This document shows positions 21,080 to 32,433 of a DNA stretch of 64,000 nt, one piece after another. The notes under the pieces were generated by a model. That model ran no database searches. It worked only from the letters and a program-made list of their open reading frames with translations, and was not told the DNA's origin. Each line of letters opens with the position of its first letter. Within the stretch, counting starts at the first letter, position 1. The DNA is from Allium sativum (Eukaryota; Streptophyta; Magnoliopsida; Asparagales; Amaryllidaceae). The translations under genes were made by a program, and so were the position numbers. The stretch spans positions 108,790,625 through 108,854,624 of the forward strand of contig CM060911.1 in the NCBI GenBank assembly GCA_030737875.1, read 5' to 3'.

Positions 21080-24003
21080 AAACCCATGTTAGACAAAGTT
21101 GACTTTAGCTTTTCATACCAAGCTCTCAAAGCTTGTTTTAAGCCATATATTGCTTTGTGTAGTTTGCATACTTTATCGCCAGTACCATATCCTTCAGGTT
21201 GTTGCATGTATACCTCTTATGTCATTTCCCCATTCAAAAAAGCATTGTTGACATCCAGTTGCCTCACATTCCATCCTTTGTTTAGAGCAATGGTCCGTAT
21301 AATTCTGATGGTTGTGGGTTTTATGGCTGGGGAAAAAGTTTCATTGAAATCAAAACCAAATTGTTGTGCGTAACCGTTTGCAACCAGTCTGGCCTTGTAT
21401 TTGTCAATAGATCCATCTTCTTTTCTTTTTATTTTGTATGTCCACCTATAACCAATCACATTTTTGTGTTTTGGTTGAGTCACTAAGCTGCAAGTGTTGT
21501 TTCTTATGAGAGCTTTATATTCAGTGTCCATTGCCTCCTTCCATTTGTTTTATCTTATGGCCTGAGTGAAATTCAATGATTCGATCTCACTGGCGGAAAT
21601 ATATTGTATACTTTGGGTTTGAAGATGCCTCTCTTTGACCTGGTGATCATGTGATGTCCTGTTGATTGTGGTGGTGTTTGTTGCTGTGTATCATTGTTGC
21701 TGGTAGTGTCAGCATGGTTGTTGTTTTATGTATCTTCACTATACTGCATGTTTTGATTTGATTGATGTTTGTGTGTATCTTCGAAGTCATTGTGTGTCTC
21801 ATTGGTTTGCTCATTTGTTCAGTCCATAGTTTCTTCCTATGTGTTTAAATCGCTTGTGTGTTGTTGCTCTTCATTTCTATCAATTGAAGGTGGTTCAGTA
21901 ATGAATGGCTCGAACCATATGTTTTTGTTTATGCTTTGTTCCCCTTCCTTTTTGTCGATTTACTTTTCTGCATAAGGAAACTTGTTTTCATCAAATATCA
22001 CATGTCTAGAAACATATATTTTTCCATTTTTGTCCATGCACTTATAGCCTTTTTGGTTTTGTGCATACCCAATGAATGTGCATGGGCTTGATCTCATACT
22101 TAGTTTATGATTGTTATAGTCTCTCAAACATGGAAAACATAGACACCCATAGGCTTTCAGAAAACCATATTCTGGTTTAACATTATATATCATTTCATGA
22201 GGGCTTTAATTGTTTAAGACTTTGGTTGGAAACTTGTTAATGAGTGTGTAGAAAGCTTCATTCCAATATTTCATGGGTAATGAGCTTTGTGATAATAAAG
22301 TTAGACCAGTCTCTACTATGTGTCAATGTTTTCTTTCGACTAAACTATTTTGTTTGGACGTATGTGGGCAAGTTAATCTGTGTTTGATCCCTCTTTTGAG
22401 AAAATAGTTGGTTAGAGGTTTAAACTCAGCTCCCTCATTTGCCTGAACAACCTTAACAGTACTGTTCATTTGTTTTTCGACATGAGTTATAAATTGCATA
22501 ACTGTATTGCAAGCTTCTAATTTAGTTTTCAGCATGTATATCCAAGTATATCTAGAATAAGAATCCATAAAAGAAAGATAATACATGTGTCCCTGATATG
22601 AATTTAGAGGCGCGGGTCCCTACAAATCAGCGGCTATAAGCTCCAGTGGCTCATTATAGCTGGTTTTAGAATCGCTAAAAGGGAGCTTGTGGCTCTTGCC
22701 GAGTTGGCAGTGTGTACATGTGTGTTTGATAGGTATGTTTTTATAATGAATATTATTATTACGTAGAACAGTCTTAACAGTTTCCAGATTAGGATGTCCT
22801 AATTTTACATGCTAAGAATTAATCACGTTACATTTACTGTTATTATTTTCATACTCAACGTTATTGTAGCTATTCCTAATACAGTCATTGTCACAACTAA
22901 CATCTATGTTATTGCACCAGAATTCTTCATTTGAGTTTGCAGTCTTCAAGTTGTCGAATTTGTATAAACCATCGTATAGGATACCTTGAAGTAATATTTC
23001 ATGATTTAGGGAATCTTTAACTAAGCAAAACCTAGGAAGAAATTCAAAGTAAACATTATTGTTGTTGGCAAATTTTGATACACTTAACAAATTTTTATTA
23101 ATCATGGGTACCCTGAGAAGATTGTTTAATTTGAGTTGTCTTTTCACAAAAATTGACCCTTTGCCTATGTGTGTGATACTAGCAGTACTACCATTACCCA
23201 TATGCAAATTCCTCATACCTGAGTAATTTCTGCTCCCACTGTTTAAATTCTGAAGATTGCTAGTTATGTGGTGAGTCGCTCCTAAGTTAAGGTACCATTC
23301 TTCGAAGCCATTGTCTTCATTTTTTACTTCGTCATCATCTGCAGCATTATGCCTTCGGTTTGCGTCATTATTATTTTGAGCTGAATTCCCTGTTGTTGCC
23401 ATATTTGCTTGTGCTTTTCTTTGTGAAGAGTAATTTTGGCTTGCCTGTTGTCCACCTATGTCTGAATTATACCTGAAGTAACATTTGTTCGCCATGTGAC
23501 AAAACTTTTGGCATATTTTACATTTCACACGATAGTTGTTGTTATCTCCTTGTATCTGCTTATTTCTGACTGTGGCATAATTGGCAGAGAACCCATTTTG
23601 TGTTGTTTTTCTTTGGTCGATTCTACCTTGATGAGCGAGGAGTGCTAATCGAACGAATTGTAAGTCAGGTAAGGTTTAATGTGTGGCTAACAAAGTTACT
23701 AGAGATTCGTATTCTTCATCTAATCCACCAATAATAAATAGGATTTTCTCACTGTCGCTGATCTTATGGCCAACAACATTTAGTTTGTCACATAGGTTTT
23801 TAATTTTTCCTAAGTACTCTTTCATGCTTGCCTCCTTTTTTTCTAGAATTTTGTAATTCCCTTCTATATTGCATAATTCTGGTAGCTGATTGTGAACTGA
23901 AAATCTGTTGCATAGTGGTCCATATTTCATGAGATGTGTTGCAGCCTACTATCTGTGATAACAAACTCGGGCTTATCGATGATAGCAGCCATGATGATAA
24001 CAT
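21080..24003 (-). pseudogene. Copia gag, protease, integrase and RT N-terminus
   Basis: Minus strand in order. Gag: LLSSISPSLLSQIVGC, ILFIIGGLDEEYESLV, and CCHC CKICQKFCHMANKC near 23520. Protease site altered: NLGATHH near 23280, where an Asp-Ser-Gly triad is usual. Gag-pre-integrase region near 22960. Integrase core: FMDSYSRYTWIY, then QANEGAEF and SLVERKH near 22330. Integrase C-terminal block near 22000-22190. RT start: IGYRWTYKIKRKEDGS, LVANGYAQQ, LDVNNAFLNGEMT and [14 protein letters not shown] near 21100. Stops and frameshifts separate the pieces. The protease lacks its catalytic Asp and the integrase has Asn at one catalytic Asp position. Confidence 0.88.
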
Positions 24004-24290
24004 AGCTTTGATACCACTGTTAGAATTTTATATTTTAGAGAGCTACATAGTTGTTCACAAAACCAATATGTTGATGTGAACTATAGCCTCTTAGTATTTA
24101 TCTAGGATCTTAGTTGAATATTTCTCGATGTGGGACTTATAATTTCAACACTCCCCCTTCACGTGTGGTGTATTTGAGACATCTACGTGATGATCATTTT
24201 TCTTTTCCTTTTTTCCTTTTTTTTCGTATGGAGTGGCGGACATATGGCGGTTAAGCGCATATGTACTAGTTGAATTAGTTCAAATCCTGG

Positions 24291-24303
24291 GCTCTGATAC
24301 TAC
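24291..24303 (-). promoter_or_regulatory. Primer binding site of the copia element
   Basis: The minus strand reads GTAGTATCAGAGC directly inside the 5' LTR, one mismatch from the common tRNA-Met site TGGTATCAGAGC. Confidence 0.8.
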
Positions 24304-24665
24304 TGTTAAGCGATGAGGAGGAGAGTTATTAGTGAGGAACGAATGTAATTTAATTGATATAAAAGCATGATACAAAGAGCACATACATATAGTGTTATGA
24401 GCTCAACGGCTAGTACATAATATACCAAATATGTATGAGCCTAATGGCTAGTATTAAATATACCAAGTATGCATGAGCCTAACGGCTAGTACATAATATA
24501 CCAAATACGTATGAGCATAATGGCTAGTATTAAATATACCAAGTATGCATGAGCCTAACGGCTAGTACTAAATGTACCAAATATGTAGAACTGGGCTGAG
24601 TCCAATACTTGTTGTAATGTGAATGCAAGTACATATTCGATGGTTGAGATATTGCAGCATTATTA
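24304..24665 (-). repeat. 5' LTR of the copia element (362 bp)
   Basis: Right copy, ending at the ACCCT duplication (24666-24670). On the minus strand it starts TAATAATGCTGC and ends CTTAACA. Confidence 0.9.
24387..24590. repeat. 38-bp tandem repeats in the copia LTR
   Basis: About five units of 38 bases, each beginning GAGC(C/T)(T/C)AA(C/T)GGCTAGTA, alternate between a form with CATAATATACCAAAT and a form with TTAAATATACCAAGT. The higher-order period is therefore 76 bases. The same array occurs in the left LTR at about 14556-14750. Confidence 0.8.
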
Positions 24666-25396
24666 ACCCTTACCGAGAAATGCAAACAAAAAAGCAATGG
24701 CATGATAATAAACAGTTTCGACAAACTGGCACTAGAATATACAGACATACTCCAAAAAAAAAGTAAATGGAAACCATGGAATATTTTCCCAGTTACCGTT
24801 CAGGTGAAGAATACAATTAATGTAAGAGTTGGTGGAGATAATGGCCTAGGCATTAGAAGCTTGCGCGCTAGATGTCAAAGTAAATAGAACCGTATTGCAC
24901 GTTGCATTGGGAAGCGAATGCTCTTTCAGCAATGACCAACTTAGAAAACTGGTTTTAAGGATGGAAGAATCTGGGTACCCATTTATATGGGTCATCATAG
25001 GCGGCGGAGGTGGTTTGGAAACAATTGACGACTGGCTACAAACTGATTTTGAGAAAGCAGAGGGCTCATAACTAGAAATTGGGCTCCACAGATGAAGATA
25101 TTGAACCATCCAACAACTGGAGGGTTCATAATGCAGTATGAGTGGAACTCTTTGGTAGAAGCCATGGGTGCAGGGCTGCCCATAATAGTATGGCCACTAC
25201 ACTCAGAGCAGTTCATTAGTGAGAAGCTGGTGGCCAATGTGTTGAGGATTGGTGTCGCGGTGTGAAATGGGTAAAACGATCAATTTACCCACAACAGAAG
25301 GAGTTGGCAAAGGCGGAAAAATTGAAGATTGCTACTGACCGAGTGATGGGTGAAGGAGAAGTGGTGATAGAGATAAGGACCAATGCAATGAAGTAA
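24666..25396 (+). pseudogene. UDP-glycosyltransferase pseudogene, 3' fragment (UGT73-like)
   Basis: Plus-strand pieces in family order. NGMIINSFDKLALEYTDIL then KPWNIFPV correspond to the interdomain region. VLHVALGSECSFSNDQLRKL and SGYPFIWVII start the C-terminal domain. NWAPQMKILNHP followed by GGFIMQYEWNSLVEAMGAG and WPLHSEQFISEKLV is the PSPG box that binds the UDP-sugar; note Tyr-Glu where His-Cys-Gly is usual. VKWVKRS to EIRTNAMK is the C-terminal stretch, with a stop near 25396. Several stops and frame changes make it non-functional. Such enzymes glycosylate small molecules in the cytosol. The gene was split by the copia insertion. Confidence 0.82.
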
Positions 25397-25709
25397 TGAA
25401 ATGAAGTGTACAATTGACTCTGAATTCGTTGCATAGAACACACTGCTAATTTAAAATGAAGTATCGAAAAATTAAAAGTGAAAAACTAAGCAATTTTTTT
25501 ATTAAAACATGAGGAATCACAGATATTGCCACTTAGATCGAAAAATAGTGAATAATATACATTCTACCATGATATGGTATATGCATCACCAAACTAATAA
25601 ATAAAAAATGCTTTTGCACGAAGGCCAGATGATAGTACCAAGAAGAGACCTAGAGATGATGTCACCCGATTGGTAGAAGAGGGTCGATTTCAATCATTAG
25701 TTATATGAT
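25397..25709. other. Host DNA without recognised features
   Basis: Short AT-rich stretch between the UGT relic and the solo LTR. Nothing else seen. Confidence 0.5.
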
Positions 25710-25824
25710 ATTAATGTTGGAATTCGTAACTATTGAATGAAATATACTTTATCCATTGTCCCACATAATTTAAGAGAACAGGTGCGATTGTTTAGTGAAA
25801 GGACGTGACTATTATTAGCATGGT

Positions 25825-26083
25825 TTTTCGCGATAAGACACTTCACGAAAATACACTTCATGAAAAGACACTTTGCGAATAGACACTTCCTTTCACCAAC
25901 GGTCATATTTTCCAATGGTCATATCTCAGTGAAAAGACACTTTGTGAAAAGACACTTTACGAAAAGACAATTCGCGAAAAGGCACTTCCTTTCAGCAAAC
26001 AGTCATATTTCAGCGAAAAGACACTTCACGAAAAGATAGTTCCTTTCACTGAAAGAGATGCGTCTCTACGAAGAGGTACGAGT
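25825..26083. repeat. GAAAAGACACTT short repeat cluster in the solo LTR
   Basis: At least ten imperfect copies of (T)CACGAAAAGACACTT-like units, grouped in two blocks separated by a repeated CCTTTCA(C/G)CAA(A/C) and GGTCATATTT module. Related GAGATGCG/TACGAAGAGGT units flank the MITE on both sides. Confidence 0.65.
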
Positions 26084-26140
26084 AGGGATGGCAATGGGGC
26101 GGGTCTACGGTCCAAACCCGCTTGACCTGCCGATAGGGTC

Positions 26141-29100
26141 TGTAATGACCCGCATTTGCAGAGGTATTATAATTAATTTATTTAATTATATAAATAGTGA
26201 TATAGTAAATTAAATGGTCGTGGAATTAAATAATGGTGAATATTTAATTAAAATAATAAATTAAATAATATATTTAATTCTGAAATAATCAGAATTGGCT
26301 GAAATGGCGATATGGTGTGAACTGGATCATCTGTGATATTTAATTCAGTTTATATTTTAATTAGAATAACGAATATATTATTTGAACGATAATTATATTA
26401 TAATTAAAATCGAACTCGAAATGGCGCGGTAGTTCGTGATTTGGCAATTTGAACTTCAACTGAATGTACAAGGTCGATTTAAATTGGATTTTTGTGAAAC
26501 AAGAAACGTATGGAGCTGGTGAAGTATATCTTTCTGATGGAAGAGAAAAATCAGGATTTCGTCATGTAGATTTTGAGATATGTCCAAATCAAATTTTAAA
26601 ATAGTCGTTATAGAATCGTTTATTGACCATAACGGTTTATTCGATATATCTGGAGATCGGCTTTGAATTTAGACAAGGTTCTTTTGATACATAATGATAA
26701 TGTAATTTTTAGAATTTTACTGTAATTTTTAATTAATTAAATAAGCAACTTTTTATTTGGAGTATTTGGCACCCTATATCAACATTTCGGGGTTTCACAA
26801 TATGAGTTAATCTACCGGCATTATTATATTCTTGGAATCCTGGCACATCGCTGATCACAACGGTATTTTTGTTTCCGTTGTTCGTGGCTCGTATGAGTGG
26901 TTTTAAGGGGTATTTTCTTCGTTAACTTTTTTTTATTAAAATGTTTAATGTCTCAAATTCCATCCTAATGACTAACGCGTGAACCCGTTTCTTGTGAACA
27001 ACTCGAGACCATGTATCCTCTTTCTCAACCACAGAAATCGAATTCAAAGGAAAAAGCTAAAGGGATTCACTATAAAATATCCTAACACATTATTTTCTAA
27101 ACCTAATTCACGCAGCAATAAAGGAATGCACCGCCACAAAACAAAATCTCAGATCGAAGAAAAGCTCCTCAAACAAAATCAAAGTAATTCCCTTAAATCA
27201 TGATAAATATATTTTCAGATTTCTGATAGGATGCTCTTCATCTCTATACCATTTTTAAAGGGTTCGATACCCATTCTGGTTCACTGATTTTCACAAATGG
27301 GCGGTTAGGGTTGGGGTATCCTCGACTTGTGAGCATCTGTTGGTGGAAGCAGGGTTGTTTATGGGTTCGGTGGAAAGGAATGAGGTCCGTATGCATATTT
27401 TTGGGAAGTTCGGTGTTATAAAGGATCGATAGAAATACTGTAGGTATGAATACTGTTGGGTGACGCGATTCAAAGGAAGAAGAGGGGTTGGAGTTAGGGG
27501 CGACAAGGAAATGGAGACAGTGGCGAGAAGTTGGTTAAGTTCTGATTAGTTTGAAATCGGTGTAAGGAGGACGGGGAGAACCTGGGAACCGCGATGAAAA
27601 TGGGAGGACTTCGGTTCTAAGCAACAAACATGGTGATGTGGGTTGTGAAGGAGTAACGATGGAGGGATGGTTCATGACGTTGGGGATTTGGTTTAAGCTG
27701 GAGCAGATTTGTTCTGTAAATGGGAAGTGTTGATTCGAAACAGAAATTGGAAGTCTGTACAGAGAGGGAGGAAGGAGATGGCAATTAGATAGGGAGGCTG
27801 TCGAGTTGTTGAGGAGGAGTATTAGCAGTAAAAGGAAATTAAATGGTAGTTACGTGTTTGAAAAATCATAAAGAAATGGAAGTAAATGTAGCGATAATGG
27901 TCTTTGAAGAACATGGGTGTTCGAAGTTGTCTGGAGCGTGCTTCTTTGGTTCGGGAAGAAGAACAAATTTACCGGGTTGATTTGTGGGAATGGGCCGGAA
28001 GGAAAACAAAAGTTAAGCCCAATCAAATAATTAAGTTTTATTTTAAATTATTTAAATTTTATGTTAACTTGTATAATGTATAACTGTACCATACGTAATC
28101 AGAATTCTGACAACCAAGATCCGACCGGATCGTATGGACGAGCACTACATATTGGAACTGACTGGAAGTCCATCGGAGCTCGCTACAATTTATTATAAAA
28201 TAAATTGTCCGTCTAAATCAAAGACAGTTAATCGTTTTTAACGATAACAATCCAATGTGAGTAAAACTCACCAACTCTAAACAGTTTATAATTTCATGTT
28301 GTATTTTTAGAACTATTAAATATTGGCTGATTGACTGTGTGTTGATCGTTTGATCGAACTGCTAGTCAGTTAGTTGAATTCTATATTGATTCTGTTTAAC
28401 ATAATATATCATATGGAACTGAAAGTGATGTTGATTTTATTGTTTAACATCTGTGATGCAGGGAAATAGGTTGGAGGGGTCCAACTGGACTCCTCAACAT
28501 TTATTTTACTATTATTCATATATTGTGATATATGTGGTGATATATAATATGTTGATGATTATGTGTGTTTAAATGATATCGATCATTGTGATTTGGTATT
28601 TAAGATACCGTAAGAAACCCCCGGGATGTAAAAAGAAATATTTCAATGTATATTGAAATAATGGAATTTTATAAAATCAACCGATTTTATTAAAGGAAAT
28701 ATTTTGAAAATAAAGTATTTATAAAATCATAGGATTTTATAAAGGGGAATATCTATATAGAAAATAAATAGAATAAAGAGGAATATCTATTTAAAAAAAT
28801 AAATAGAATAAAGGAATATTTATTTAGGAAATAAATAGAATAAATAAAGAAATATTTATTTAGGAAATAAATAGGATTTATAAAAAGGGAAGTAGACGAG
28901 ATATAAAAGAGTTAATCGAATTTAGTTAATCGAATATGGTTAGTCGTATAGAATTAGTCAAACATAGTTATTCAGGATAAGTTGCCATTTTGCATGACTG
29001 CTAGCGTAATTCGCAGGGCTGCAGATAGCCTACGGCAGTCGGATGTTTCCTGAGGGAATCAGGCATAACCATTGTGATCGCTGCGATCTAGAGTCAAGCG

Positions 29101-30910
29101 AATGAAGTTAAATTCAATATTAGTTATTTGAATAGGAGTTAAACAATTAGAGTATTCAATTAGAGTTAATCGAAATAGAGTTAAACAAAATTAGAAACTG
29201 ACTAGAGATTAGTTAAGTTGAATAGTTTCCTGAGTATCGATCTGATGTTGGTTTCGACCTTCGGGGTTTATACTTAGAGAATTTGTTCTCCTACTAGTTT
29301 ACAATCAGGGACTGATAGTTGTGAAATGATAGTAATATATAAATAAACAATGGAAATGTTTTCCAGTGGTAATAACATATATTTTCTAAACATAGAAAAT
29401 AAGGAAATATGAGTATATATATAGATATATATATATGATTGATGATTGATTGATAGAATTTCCATCTGGAAATAATATCGTTGTTTGCACACTGTTTTCT
29501 TTGATAGTTAAATCACAGATTATCAAAGTTTTGACCATTTTAACGTTGTTAATATGGAGAGACCGGTTGGATTATTATCCAAAGAACCACTCTGTATTGT
29601 CATAAGCGTTGCGAATCATATATGCCAAAGATAATTGAAGAAGGAGTAAAGTGCAAGGGCTATTGTATAAGTCTTAGATAACAGTGTCTAAGATGGAGGT
29701 ATTTAATAGTTCCTCCGGTTCATCCTGTTCCTGGGTGACTTGTATGGATGGATGTCTGATAGAGTATTTCCAGGCGATCACATACATTGATTTCTCCAAC
29801 CGTACCAAGAGTGGAAGCGGAGAAGGAAACTTCTTTTAGCTAACACATAATGTATTGTTGAGGACGTCAATCGGTGATCTGATGGATTTGACGATGTAGC
29901 ATTCAAAGTGAATATGGTGTGATGATAAAGCGTAGCTTCTAGCCTCATCTACCGGTAAATGACAGAAATCGGGCAGGCAGCATGACTAAGTCGGTCGCTC
30001 CGAAGTAGGGTGCATAATCACCTGATCTAGAGTTTCATTTATTTCTAAAAATCTATTGTCGATACTGTCCCATTCGGGAAACGGTTGCTGATCCCAACCG
30101 TTGGTGATGTACATTCGATACACTCAAGCGAAATGAGTGGTCGGTCATGTGTGGCTGGGTTGCAAGATGTTCTTGTTGAACCCAGTGTATTCCTTTCTAG
30201 AGGTACACTAGCGAAAGGTGGTTCCATACCTTGTCATAGTTGGAAATCCATTACCCAATACGTGCTTGCGGTTTTGATTGTATACTATATATGTAGAACA
30301 TGAGATGAAAGCGTTTCTGCTAGATGATTATTATATTGTGTTGATAGACATTATTATAATATCAAAAGGTTTTTGATATAAAGATATTTTGGATTCTCAT
30401 AAGGGAAAAACTCGTTCTGTTATATGGCGTGGTCTTATGAGATATCGATTACTTGTTAGAACTGTTTTAACTGTTTTACTCATACCAGTCCTATGACTGA
30501 CCCGGAGTTTATTTGTTTGTTTCCCTAAACTCTTGGGTGCCTAATTTTGTACGGGCAGTCAAGTAGTCGGGATTTACAGATATACTGGAAGAGCTGGAGC
30601 AGGAGGCTTCAGGATCATATAGCTATAGTTTATTTCCGCTGTGTTGTAATTGTTGTACTTTGATAATGATGTATATTCAAATACAAATGTATATTTCAAA
30701 GTTATGTTACATATATTATATGTTATTTGTTCCGCTGTGAGATTCGTGTTACTCTGATGTTGTGTTCTTCTTCTTCTATTCTAAGTTTCTATCTTATCTA
30801 TTCTCACCCTCTAATTTCTTTCATTAATCATCTGGTATTTTTCGACGTTTGGTTAGTCATCATTGAGTTTATGGCGATAACCAAAGTCGACAAAAACCCG
30901 GGTCATTACA
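26141..30910 (+). repeat. 5' LTR of LARD-1 (4770 bp)
   Basis: From TGTAATGACCCGC to CGGGTCATTACA, nearly perfect inverted termini. It has a TATA-like box at 27071. The rest is AT-rich with TA microsatellites near 29410 and repeated AGTTAATCGAA-like and AAATAAATAGAAT-like units near 28740-28990 and 29100-29190. No gene is supported. Confidence 0.93.
27071..27079 (+). promoter_or_regulatory. Possible TATA box of LARD-1 5' LTR
   Basis: TATAAAATA, about 930 bases into the LTR, followed about 20-40 bases on by a leader-like stretch. The same box is at 33377-33385 in the other LTR. Confidence 0.45.
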
Positions 30911-32433
30911 ATTGGTTTCAGAGCATAAGGTTAAGTGAATTACCATGGCTTTGTGGCGTGACTCAGTAGAGATGGGGTTAGTAATACCCTAGATTGAGTT
31001 GAGTGTATATATACGAGTGAGCGTATTTGTTATTGATATAAAAATTTGTTTTATGTTGTGGAGATTCATTGATTGAGTTGCTTATGAATTCTGGTCGATC
31101 AGTTTGATCCACTGTATCGGTAGGAGTTACTAAACACTCGAATACGACGGGTCGACACGATATGTTTTGAAAAGAGGGTAAATAAAAATAAGTTTACCCA
31201 AGGTATATCTTGATATAGAGAAGATATATATATATATATATCAAAATTATAATATAGTGGATATATTGGTTGTTATTATAATCGAGTAAGATTATAAATT
31301 AAATGGTTATGTAAATAACTAATCAGAATTCAAATAAGTGAAATACGTGAAATCAGATGAGTTAAATCTGAAAATTTAAACCAGAAATTAAATTAAAATT
31401 CGGGAAAATAGGATAAGTGTTTGTAAATGGATTTGGATTAAAAATAAGGAAAATTTAAGATCTTGGGAGATATTAAATTGTTTTACAAGCAGTGTGAATT
31501 ATATTTTGAAATGAATTTCAAAGTGGAAATGTTTAGAAATGGTTTTATAGTATTGAACTCACTTCGATCGCTGGAAAATAGATTCTGATGATGACAGCTG
31601 CATCAACGGTATTCATTTTCGAGTTGTAAGTGACGAATTACTACCAGAGATACTGTTTTGAATTTGTTTTGGGAAAGACAAGTTGTGTTGAATTTCAAAA
31701 AAAGAAGATTTGATTTTTGGAAAGAGTAAACTGTTTAAAAACTCCCAGGGAAAGACTGTTTGAATTAAAAACAAATTTAATAGAAATTTGTGAAAGCAAA
31801 ATAGAATTAAAGTAAAGCCAGTAAAGTGGTAACTGAGGTTGAATTAAAATGATATCAAGACAAATTAGATTGTAAGATTCAAATTTGAAGTGTAATGGGA
31901 TAATCAAGTTAAGAATTGGGAATCGAGAAGAAACTCGAGTTAAAATGATAATTGGCTCGGTTATAAGCGAATGGTGGTGTTGTGGATAAAAGCAGATTGG
32001 AATTTGATTGGGATATCATTGGTATATGCTGAATTGACAGCAGGTGAAAGTGATAGAGTTGATATGCCCAACAAAAAGGTACAAGTTTATACTCGATATA
32101 AGCATGAGATTTATGAGCCGAATTGGTAAGCCGCTTGGCTGTTTGATTTTCTTTTGGGATGGAGATGGCCTAGAGAGGCGAGTGGTGGTTTGACGTATTG
32201 ACCAGTACAAAGGAGGTGCTGGCGAAATTCTTCAAAAAAATTAAGGTGTTAGAAAAATTTTAGGATTTTTGAAAATTTTCGTTGATAAGAAGAAATAAAT
32301 AATTTAATTGAATTTAAATTTGGTTCAGTTGAAACTGAAGATTAGAAGAGAACAAATATGTTTTAACCAGTAGATAGGGTCGTCTTCTAAGTTTAGCAAT
32401 TTCGAGGACGAAATTATTTTAAGTAGGGAAGAA
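30911..32433 (+). other. LARD-1 internal region, non-coding
   Basis: It starts with a primer-site-like TTGGTTTCAGAGC (30912-30924), one mismatch from the tRNA-Met type site, and ends with a purine tract AAGTAGGGAAGAA before the 3' LTR. Between them are TA repeats near 31207-31230 and AT-rich sequence. An ATG at 30943 opens only a very short frame. The remaining frames are short and unlike retrotransposon proteins. Confidence 0.8.

Larger units (their letters stand above)
14482..24665 (-). mobile_element. Ty1/copia LTR retrotransposon, hosting a CACTA element and a Tekay solo LTR
   Basis: Two LTRs (14482-14831 and 24304-24665) flank a decayed gag-pol on the minus strand, and ACCCT is duplicated outside both (14477-14481, 24666-24670). 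Without the two insertions the element is about 5.0 kb, typical of copia. Order in transcription: 5' LTR (right), tRNA-Met type primer site, gag with CCHC, protease, integrase, RT, RNase H, polypurine tract, 3' LTR (left). Many stops and frameshifts mark it as old. It inserted into the glycosyltransferase pseudogene or gene. Confidence 0.93.

Noticed and set aside
24387..24590. Regularly spaced 38-base repeats resembling a CRISPR array
   Set aside because: The repeats are contiguous without unique spacers, alternate in two forms, and sit inside a plant copia LTR.
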